From contig JAJDCT010000290.1 in assembly GCA_029260695.1 (NCBI GenBank), positions 1-5,788 of the forward strand: a stretch of DNA of 5,788 nucleotides, read 5' to 3'. Below the pieces are notes generated by a model that made no database searches, was not told the origin of the DNA, and saw only the letters and a program-made list of their open reading frames with translations. The position numbers and the translations under genes were made by a program. Positions 1 to 5,788 of the stretch are shown here, one piece after another. This DNA comes from Phycisphaeraceae bacterium (GTDB taxonomy: Bacteria; Planctomycetota; Phycisphaerae; Phycisphaerales; Phycisphaeraceae). Position 1 is the stretch's first letter. Each line of letters opens with the position of its first letter.

Positions 1-540
<540 letters not shown>

Positions 541-548
541 GTTCACAT

Positions 549-554
549 CTCCTT
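549..554 (-). promoter_or_regulatory. Shine-Dalgarno site of the MoxR-family gene
   Basis: The minus strand reads AAGGAG, followed by 8 bases and then the ATG at 540. This is a near-perfect anti-16S match with good spacing and decides the start codon. It contrasts with the 1070-aa gene just upstream, which has no recognisable site before its start. Confidence 0.85.
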
Positions 555-563
555 ACACAGTTG

Positions 564-582
564 CGCGTCGGTATTCGACACG
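564..582 (-). other. Small intercistronic hairpin between vWA and MoxR genes
   Basis: On the minus strand CGTGTCG, loop AATAC, then CGACGCG can form a 7-bp stem with one G-U pair. It starts 6 bases after the stop codon of the vWA gene and ends 9 bases before the MoxR Shine-Dalgarno. No run of U follows, so it is not a classical intrinsic terminator. It could stabilise a processed mRNA end or simply be chance; a stem this short in GC-rich DNA is weak evidence. Confidence 0.3.
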
Positions 583-588
583 GATAGA

Positions 589-3500
589 TCAATCGTTGCC
601 GCCCCGGTTTTCACGGGCGCGTCGTTTGGCTGCGAGCAGTCGGCTGGTGGTCGGGCCGTCGTCATTGGTGGCGTCGCCGCCTGGATTTCTAGTTGTGGCG
701 TTGGTAGCCGTGTCGTTTACATCCGCACCGCCGACGGCCTGAGTGAAGTCGTCCTGGGCTTGAAAATCTTTGCTGGCTTCAAACTTTCGTTTCTTGGACG
801 GGGCCGGGGCCAAGGGGTCTGACGCACTGGGATGCCCGGCGTTGGCCGAGGCTTGTTCGTTTTGCTTGAGGCGAGATTTTAGCTCGGCGAGCGTGGCTTG
901 GGCTTCGACCTCACGGGGGCGCAGCGACCCGAGCAGCATCCCGACGCGGTCGCGGCACCAGGCCCAGATCGCTGCGGCGTCCCAGGCGATACGTCTACAT
1001 GCCACATCCAGCATAAACACGATCAGGAGCCAGACAACCAACGTTCGCCACAGCGGTCGAACCGAGCGGGACTCGAACGATTGCGTGCGGTCGAAGAGCC
1101 CGGCGGGGTTGGGCGAGAGCGGGTCGAGGATGCGGCCATTGGTGATCTGCGCGATCCTTTCAAGCAGAGCGGTATTGGATTTAAATCGCCGCAGCTCCTG
1201 GCCCGGTGGCTTGCCCGCGCCACCAAAGACGGTGCGCCGCGTGCCGTCGGGGGAGTCGATGAAGAGGCTGACGACGTAGTTGCCGGTCTGGTCGGCCAGT
1301 GCGTCGGCGCGGTACTGGCCGGGGCCGATCTGTTCGAGTGTGATGGATTCGGTGCTGCCGTCGGGTTTGAGGATGCTGCCACGGATGTCCAGGAAGTTGC
1401 CGAATGACCCGGCACGCCCCCGGCTTCCTCGGGCCCTGCCGCCACCGGCGGACGTGGCAGAGTCGGCCGTGGCGTCGAGTTGGACGTTGACACGGCCGTC
1501 ACGGATCGAGACGATCATGTCGGCGTCACGGGAGGCGCTTGGGCGTGCGGTGCTGCGGATGGTGCGCGCCCAGAAGTCGGGGTAACCACCCCACGAGAGC
1601 CACTGGGTGGCCCAGCGGTTGGTGGCGTCGGAGGTGAAAGCGGCGCTTCGTCCTAACCCGACCTGCCAATGGGCGAAGACGGGTTCGCCTTCCGGGCCAA
1701 CCATCGGCATGACCACACGGGGGTCACGCTTTTCTCCGGTGAGCACGAAGCCCATGAGTTGGGGGACGCCCGAGAGATTCGACATGATCGGCGAGCCTGT
1801 GGGCAACACCGTCGGGACGAACGGGGTCTCCTTGACGAGGTTCTTACGGATGGTCTTGGCTTCTTTGATGAAGACCTGCGGGAGGTTGGAGGGGTTGGTG
1901 ATGGGGTGGTAATTGCCCGAAGCCATGCTGGCGAGTTGGTTGAGCAGTTGCTGGTTGTGCCCGTCGCCGACACCGATGGTCGACAGAGAGATGCCGTTCT
2001 TGCGCATCTGGCTGGCGAGCTTGATGTAGGCGCCGGGGGCTGGCTCGCCGCTGTTGCCGTCGGTCAGGAGGATGATGTGCTTGACGGCGGCGTCCTGCAC
2101 GGTCAGGGGTGCCAGCTCTCGGTAGGCCATATCCAGGCCTGAATAGATGTTCGTGCCGCCACCGGGCTGGAGGCTGTGGACCATTTTGGCGACCGCGGGG
2201 GGGTCGGAGTTCATCTGAATTTTGACGATCGACTTGGCATCGCCATCGAACGCAACCACGCCGACGAGGTCCTGAGGGTAAAGGGTATTGAGCGCGAGCA
2301 CGGCGGCCTCGTTGGCGAGTTCCTGCTGATTTCTGTTCGACCCGCCGACCGACGCCCCCATCGAACCGGAACGGTCGATCACCAGGACCAGCGCGCCGGA
2401 CGGGAGGATAGTCTGCGAAGGGATCTGGCAACTAACGGGGAGGATGTAGCGGTCGAGGTCTGAGTTGGTCCAGCCGCCTGCGCCGAAGCTGTCGGGCCCG
2501 CCGAGCATGACAAGGCCTCCGCCTAAGTCATGGACGTATTTGACGAGCATCTTTTGCTGGGAGGGGGTGATGGCGTCGTAGGGGACGTTCTGAAGGATGA
2601 TCGCGTCGTATCGCTGCATCCGCCCGATGCTGGTGGGGACGCCCTGCGGCGGGACGACGTCCAACTCGATGCCTCTACTCGATAACGCGCGGGGGAGGAT
2701 GCCGCCGCTTGCCCCACCGATGTTGTCGACAAAGAGGACCCGGCCCTTGCCGGAGACGAGTGTGAAGGCTTGGGCCTTGTTGTTGACCTGCATGGAGTCG
2801 GAGCCCTTAACAGGCTCGAACACGGCTGTGAACTTATTGATGCCGGTGAACCCAAGGGGGATATCGACTTCACGGACGGTGACGTACCTGCCCAGCGCAT
2901 CAGCGCCCTGCGTATCCTGGTCGGCGGCGTCTTGGTTAGTAGAGTCAGAGGTGGGCACATTGCGTTCTTCGAGTGTCCAATCGGCTCTGGCGACCGGGGC
3001 GCCTCGGCCTGGGGCATCGCCGTTTAAGTCGATCGGCTGGTCGTCGTGGAGCAACTGGATCAGCCCGGCGGCGGGCTTGGTGGCACGCAGTACGACACGC
3101 AGAGGGACGGTCTGTCCTTCGCGCGCTTCGCTGGGTGCGTACAGCCGTTCGATCAAGACCTCGTCTTTGACCCGGTAGGGCGCTGGCAGCACATCGATCG
3201 GAACCCCGGCCGCGGCAAACTCATGCGCCGCAGCCTCCAGGTCGCCGGTGGTATCGTTGCCGTCAGTGACCAGGACCAGCCTCTGCCCGGAGTCGGGGGG
3301 GAACAAGGCCATCGCCGCGCGGATCGCGCTGGCGGTATCCGTGCCTTCGGTTAATTTGTCGATCGTCCCGGAGTCGAGTTGGGCCGCCTCGTTGGGGAGC
3401 GTACGGACAGACGATCGGCCGTCGTACGTCACGAGCCCGAGTTTGTCGCCACCGCGCCGACCGGATGAGGATTTCTTAAGGAACGAACGAGCCCATTGAT

Positions 3501-3801
3501 GATATTCCTGGGTGTCGCTCGTTTCCGCTTCGCCGGGTTTAGGCTTTGGAGGCTTGGCGAAGCGGCGGACCGACTCGGACTGATCCACGACCGCGATCAC
3601 GGTCAGGTCGCTGTGAATCTGCACGGCCTGCAGACCGGCGAGCATCAGCACCAGCACTGTCAACACCACGAGCCGAAGCCCGATCGCTGTCCACCGCCGC
3701 GTCGGCTCCAAAGCCGCCAGGCTGCGCAGCCCAAGCAAGATGATCGGGCCCGCGAGGAGCAGCAGCCAGAGGTACACGGGATGATCGAAATGATTTATCA
3801 A
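589..3801 (-). CDS. Membrane-anchored protein with two vWA domains and a degenerate amidotransferase-like domain
   Basis: A complete 1070-aa protein. Residues about 9-25 and 43-61 are hydrophobic helices. vWA domain 1 (about 67-210) has the MIDAS residues DQSES (D73, S75, S77), T154 and D180. Residues about 210-350 look like a beta-rich linker. Residues about 351-457 resemble the class I glutamine amidotransferase-like fold found in large bacterial vWA membrane proteins (LGGGLVMLGGPDSFGAGGW at 426-444), but contain no cysteine, so it cannot be a Cys-dependent amidotransferase. vWA domain 2 (about 469-650) has DRSGSM (D476, S478, S480), T550 and D581. Residues 650-915 include a conserved-looking GRSAAFTSD region (717-725) and an Arg/Gly linker (787-800). 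A third helix spans about 917-935, followed by a basic, then disordered tail with KKRK at 1003-1006. Positive charges between helices 1 and 2 (R26, R35, R36) and after helix 3 put the domains outside and the tail in the cytoplasm. The start is TTG at 3801 with no ribosome-binding site; a GTG at codon 9 (3777) is an alternative. An in-frame stop lies upstream. Role likely protein-protein interaction or assembly at the membrane; client unknown. Confidence 0.93.
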   Translation of the reverse strand: MINHFDHPVYLWLLLLAGPIILLGLRSLAALEPTRRWTAIGLRLVVLTVLVLMLAGLQAVQIHSDLTVIAVVDQSESVRRFAKPPKPKPGEAETSDTQEYHQWARSFLKKSSSGRRGGDKLGLVTYDGRSSVRTLPNEAAQLDSGTIDKLTEGTDTASAIRAAMALFPPDSGQRLVLVTDGNDTTGDLEAAAHEFAAAGVPIDVLPAPYRVKDEVLIERLYAPSEAREGQTVPLRVVLRATKPAAGLIQLLHDDQPIDLNGDAPGRGAPVARADWTLEERNVPTSDSTNQDAADQDTQGADALGRYVTVREVDIPLGFTGINKFTAVFEPVKGSDSMQVNNKAQAFTLVSGKGRVLFVDNIGGASGGILPRALSSRGIELDVVPPQGVPTSIGRMQRYDAIILQNVPYDAITPSQQKMLVKYVHDLGGGLVMLGGPDSFGAGGWTNSDLDRYILPVSCQIPSQTILPSGALVLVIDRSGSMGASVGGSNRNQQELANEAAVLALNTLYPQDLVGVVAFDGDAKSIVKIQMNSDPPAVAKMVHSLQPGGGTNIYSGLDMAYRELAPLTVQDAAVKHIILLTDGNSGEPAPGAYIKLASQMRKNGISLSTIGVGDGHNQQLLNQLASMASGNYHPITNPSNLPQVFIKEAKTIRKNLVKETPFVPTVLPTGSPIMSNLSGVPQLMGFVLTGEKRDPRVVMPMVGPEGEPVFAHWQVGLGRSAAFTSDATNRWATQWLSWGGYPDFWARTIRSTARPSASRDADMIVSIRDGRVNVQLDATADSATSAGGGRARGSRGRAGSFGNFLDIRGSILKPDGSTESITLEQIGPGQYRADALADQTGNYVVSLFIDSPDGTRRTVFGGAGKPPGQELRRFKSNTALLERIAQITNGRILDPLSPNPAGLFDRTQSFESRSVRPLWRTLVVWLLIVFMLDVACRRIAWDAAAIWAWCRDRVGMLLGSLRPREVEAQATLAELKSRLKQNEQASANAGHPSASDPLAPAPSKKRKFEASKDFQAQDDFTQAVGGADVNDTATNATTRNPGGDATNDDGPTTSRLLAAKRRARENRGGND

Positions 3802-3812
3802 GGGGGTAGCGG

Positions 3813-3941
3813 CTAAGGTCTGGGGTCTAGGGCCTGGTCGGAATCACGGTGGCTAGGAAATAATTGAAAGCATAACAACAGGTGGGCAATAACATCATGG
3901 CCGGTTTGGCATCGGCCCAGACCCTAGACCCCGAACCCCAG
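3813..3941. repeat. Long imperfect inverted repeat filling the intergenic gap
   Basis: Bases 3813-3837 are complementary to 3917-3941, separated by 79 bases. As DNA the central 21 positions match at 18, including 11 in a row (3822-3832 with 3922-3932). Read as minus-strand RNA the 25 positions give 20 Watson-Crick pairs, four G-U pairs and one mismatch, so pairing is better in the transcript of the flanking genes than in the opposite strand. The arms are built on GGTCTGGGG/TCTAGGG units. The 11-mer cccagacccta occurs twice in the right arm region (3916-3926 and 3937-3947). The downstream arm ends 11 bases before the TTG start of the vWA gene, and no U-run follows it. It may be a regulatory stem, a dispersed palindromic repeat or a small MITE-like element; the sequence does not decide. 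Confidence 0.7.
3855..3898. promoter_or_regulatory. AT-rich block in the gap, possible weak promoter
   Basis: These 44 bases are about 34% GC, far below the surrounding DNA, and lie in the loop of the inverted repeat. On the minus strand TTGCCC (3884-3889) and AATTAT (3860-3865) are 18 bases apart, each matching four of six sigma-70 consensus positions, which would serve the vWA and MoxR genes. A plus-strand pair TTGAAA (3864-3869) and AATAAC (3888-3893) scores similarly but faces no plus-strand gene. The composition is clear; the promoter call is weak. Confidence 0.22.
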
Positions 3942-3945
3942 ACCC
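3916..3945 (-). other. G-quadruplex motif with five G-tracts on the sense strand
   Basis: The minus strand reads GGG-TCT-GGGG-TTC-GGGG-TCTA-GGG-TCT-GGG: five runs of at least three G with loops of 3, 3, 4 and 3 bases, which meets the usual G3+N1-7 definition. The first run begins four bases after the stop codon of the Gln-rich protein, so the mRNA would carry it. The same bases form most of the 5' arm of the inverted repeat, so quadruplex and stem would compete. Folding in cells is not shown. Confidence 0.7.
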
Positions 3946-3949
3946 TACT

Positions 3950-5788
3950 TCACCTCGGTGCGGCCGGTGCTTTGCGGACCTGGTCGGGGGAGTCGGGCAG
4001 TTGTTGGAAGTAGTCCTTAATCGTGTCGTGGTATCGCCGGGGGACGCGGTCTTCGGTGACGGCGTGCTCGGCGTCGGTGCGTGCGTCGGTGATGGCTTTG
4101 TCGAACTCAACGGTCGCCTCGCCTGACGACATCTCACCGTTTTCCTGCCAACTGGCGATGACCCTGCCCTGGCCTTGCTGGATGTCGCTCTCGGTGTAGG
4201 TGGCGTAGGGCCCGGTCTGATACTCCTGGCCTAAGGGGTTGTTGTCGATGCCGTCGCCGGCTTCCTTGCCGCCTTGACCGCCACCGCCCTGGCCGGGTTG
4301 ACCGCCCTGGCCTTGATTCTGACCGGGTTGGTTCATCCCCTGCATGGCCTGCTGCAACTGTTGCTGAGCGCTTTGCATCTGATTGAGTTGCTGCTGCATC
4401 TGCGACATCTGGTTGAGTTGCTGTTGGCTCTGGAAGGCGCCTTGTGAGAACTGGCTCTGTTGTTGACCCTGCTGTTGGCCTTGCTGATTCTGCTGCCCTT
4501 GTTGGCCTTGCTGGCTTTGCTGTTGCCCCTGCTGGTTCTGTTGCCCCTGTTGTTGTTGACCTTGCGGACCCAGCGACTGGGCCATCTGCCCGAACGATGA
4601 GCTTAGGCCTTGGTTCTGCTGCATGGACTGGTTTGCGTTTTGTGATTGCTGTTGCTGCTGCTGGACCTGTTGGGCGGTCTGCTGCGCCTGTTGTTGGGCT
4701 TGTTGCTGACTCATACCTTGCTGCTGCAGCGACTGTTGGACAGCCTGCTGCACGGCTTGCTGGTTGTAGCCTTGTTGTTGCAACTGCTGGATCTGCTGCT
4801 GGCTCAGGCCGGCCTGCTGGAGCTGTTGCTGGATATTCTGTTCAGCCTGCTGTTGGAATTGTTCCTGCTGATCCGCCATCTCCTGGATCTGGTCGGACAT
4901 GTTTTGCAGCTGCTGTTGGAGCAGTTTCTTCTCGGAGTCGGGCATGCTTTCGAGGCTGTCGGCCAGGCGTTGGAGTTCTTTCTTCGCCGCTTCAAAGTCG
5001 CCGCGGCGCATGGCGTCGGCAAACCGGTCGGCGGGGCCGCGCTCGCCTGGGTTTAGCCGACTCATCTGGTTCTTGGCGGTTTTGATCTGCTGCTGCTTGG
5101 ATTTCTCGGCTGCGGCGAGCTTGTCCTGAACGTCGGCCAGCTTTGAGACTGTTTCACGCTTGAAGTCGGGGTTCGCCAGGTCGCGGTCCGTCAGGGATGC
5201 CAACTCCTTGAACACGTCGTCGGGGTCGGCCTCGACCAACTCAGACTCTTCGGTCTGGACTTCCTTCAACAATGCATTGGCCTGCAACACCTGACGCTGG
5301 ACCTGTTCGGCCTGGGCCTGCTGTTGCTGCTCTTCGGTTTTTTTCTTTTCGAGCCCAAGCAGGTCGACCCCGCCGGGCAGGAACGCCATGAGCAGTGCAA
5401 AGATGGCGGCTGCGGGCATCGCATAGCCCCAACCCTTGCCCAATCGGATCGCAAACGCCTCCTCGATGCGGGTCTTCGACGCAAGTCGGTCGGCGTCGTC
5501 GAGCACCTGCTTGGCGAATGGGTCGCCCTTAAGCTCCTCTGCGAAGAGCGCGGTACCGAGGCTGTCTTTAAGGCCAAGCCGATCGTCCATCATCGACGCG
5601 GCGGCCTCGTCGTTTGGCCGACGTGACCAGGCCAGGATCGGCGCAAGCACGAACAGCACGCCACCGAACGCTCCGTAGACCCAGGCACCGGGTAGGGGTA
5701 TCGAAAGCGACGCAAGTCGGTCGCATAACAGGATCAGTAATGCCAGGCCGACCCACAAGAGCGCAAGCCAACCCAGATTGTAAAGCCA
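3950..5788 (-). CDS. Gln-rich three-helix membrane protein, DUF4175-like (5' end outside window)
   Basis: The frame is open from the stop at 3950-3952 to the window edge, giving at least 612 residues. A TTG at 5758 could start it, but the ten upstream codons (WLYNLGWLAL) continue the first hydrophobic helix, so the true start is probably beyond 5788. Numbering from that TTG: helix 1 up to about 12, helix 2 about 24-43, a loop with MMDDRLGLKDSLGTAL (56-71), helix 3 about 111-128, a charged helical segment about 137-300, a Gln-rich arm about 281-480, a Gly-rich stretch 478-499 and a C-terminal region with VPRRYHDTIKDYFQQLP (572-588), a motif type I associate with planctomycete proteins from such clusters. 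Basic residues after helix 2 (SRRP) and before helix 3 put the loop inside and the arm outside the cytoplasm. The loop and helix layout resemble DUF4175-type proteins; this is by memory of the family, not a search. Likely partner of the downstream vWA protein; molecular function unknown. Confidence 0.88.
   Translation of the reverse strand, partial: WLYNLGWLALLWVGLALLILLCDRLASLSIPLPGAWVYGAFGGVLFVLAPILAWSRRPNDEAAASMMDDRLGLKDSLGTALFAEELKGDPFAKQVLDDADRLASKTRIEEAFAIRLGKGWGYAMPAAAIFALLMAFLPGGVDLLGLEKKKTEEQQQQAQAEQVQRQVLQANALLKEVQTEESELVEADPDDVFKELASLTDRDLANPDFKRETVSKLADVQDKLAAAEKSKQQQIKTAKNQMSRLNPGERGPADRFADAMRRGDFEAAKKELQRLADSLESMPDSEKKLLQQQLQNMSDQIQEMADQQEQFQQQAEQNIQQQLQQAGLSQQQIQQLQQQGYNQQAVQQAVQQSLQQQGMSQQQAQQQAQQTAQQVQQQQQQSQNANQSMQQNQGLSSSFGQMAQSLGPQGQQQQGQQNQQGQQQSQQGQQGQQNQQGQQQGQQQSQFSQGAFQSQQQLNQMSQMQQQLNQMQSAQQQLQQAMQGMNQPGQNQGQGGQPGQGGGGQGGKEAGDGIDNNPLGQEYQTGPYATYTESDIQQGQGRVIASWQENGEMSSGEATVEFDKAITDARTDAEHAVTEDRVPRRYHDTIKDYFQQLPDSPDQVRKAPAAPR
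4319..4918 (-). repeat. Low-complexity tract encoding a 200-residue Gln-rich arm
   Basis: The tract encodes residues about 281-480 of the membrane protein, of which I count 105 as Gln (about 52%). The N-terminal half has heptad-like spacing of Leu, Ile, Met and Val among the Gln, consistent with coiled coil. The middle part is Gln/Gly/Asn/Ser without hydrophobics, and Leu/Met spacing returns at about 443-472. Both CAG and CAA codons are used, so it is not a pure triplet expansion at the DNA level. Confidence 0.9.
4451..4561 (-). repeat. Degenerate short Gln-Gly-Gln repeats inside the Gln-rich arm
   Basis: Residues about 400-436 consist of short units such as GQQNQQ, GQQQSQQ and GQQ, with GQQNQQGQQQ occurring twice (405-414 and 421-430). 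Codons differ between the copies, suggesting old duplication or selection for composition. The stretch has no hydrophobic residue, so it is a flexible spacer between the two more coiled-coil-like parts. Confidence 0.75.

Noticed and set aside
1669..2142. 157-codon plus-strand frame
   Set aside because: It is antisense to the second vWA domain, where the minus-strand reading shows intact MIDAS motifs; typical antisense shadow in GC-rich DNA.
2597..3178. 193-codon plus-strand frame
   Set aside because: It is antisense to the amidotransferase-like and linker regions of the vWA protein, with no recognisable domain or ribosome-binding context.
3899..3917. Possible intrinsic terminator (ggccg/cggcc hairpin)
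   Set aside because: The stem is only 5 bp with a 9-base loop and no U-run follows on either strand.
4319..4918. CRISPR-like or tandem DNA array
   Set aside because: Repetition is at the amino-acid level in one intact reading frame, with variable codons and no regular repeat-spacer pattern.
4646..5056. Leu-rich plus-strand frame that looks like a membrane protein
   Set aside because: Runs of Leu arise from CTG/TTG, the complement of Gln codons CAG/CAA. There is no independent support for a gene.
4444..5085. 213-codon open frame on the plus strand
   Set aside because: It lies antisense to the Gln-rich tract. The translation is an Ala/Val/Gly-rich product expected from reading the complement of CAG/CAA-rich DNA, and the minus-strand frame has clear helices and continues to the window edge.

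Overview
The window looks like part of a GC-rich planctomycete-type genome, perhaps class Phycisphaerae. I infer this from the gene families and their grouping: a MoxR-family AAA+ ATPase, a large membrane protein with von Willebrand A (vWA) domains and a glutamine-amidotransferase-like fold, and a glutamine-rich three-helix membrane protein. No rRNA or marker gene is present, so the taxonomy is tentative. All convincing genes lie on the minus strand, so the transcribed order runs from high to low coordinates.

Layout in transcription order. (1) 5788-3950: a membrane protein whose start lies outside the window. It has three predicted helices, then a long helical/low-complexity arm in which about half of 200 consecutive residues are Gln, then a conserved-looking acidic/amphipathic C-terminus. 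It resembles DUF4175-like proteins. (2) 3949-3802: a 148-base intergenic gap that is unusually structured. It holds a long imperfect inverted repeat, a five-tract G-quadruplex motif on the sense strand and an AT-rich centre. (3) 3801-589: a complete 1070-aa protein with two helices, a first vWA domain, a cysteine-free amidotransferase-like domain, a second vWA domain, a beta-rich C-terminal ectodomain, a third helix and a charged, disordered tail. Both vWA metal sites look intact. (4) 588-541: a 48-base gap with a small hairpin and a strong Shine-Dalgarno sequence. (5) 540-1: the first 180 residues of a MoxR-family ATPase, running off the window edge.

MoxR ATPases are commonly encoded with vWA proteins, and the general model is that the ATPase remodels or activates a vWA-bearing partner or its client. 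Charge distribution around the helices places both the double-vWA ectodomain and the Gln-rich arm outside the cytoplasm, with MoxR inside. Any direct MoxR contact would then have to use the cytoplasmic tail of the vWA protein or the cytoplasmic loop of the Gln-rich protein. The substrate and physiological role cannot be read from the sequence. The gene families are of known type. The least ordinary parts are the structured 148-base gap and the extreme Gln-rich arm.
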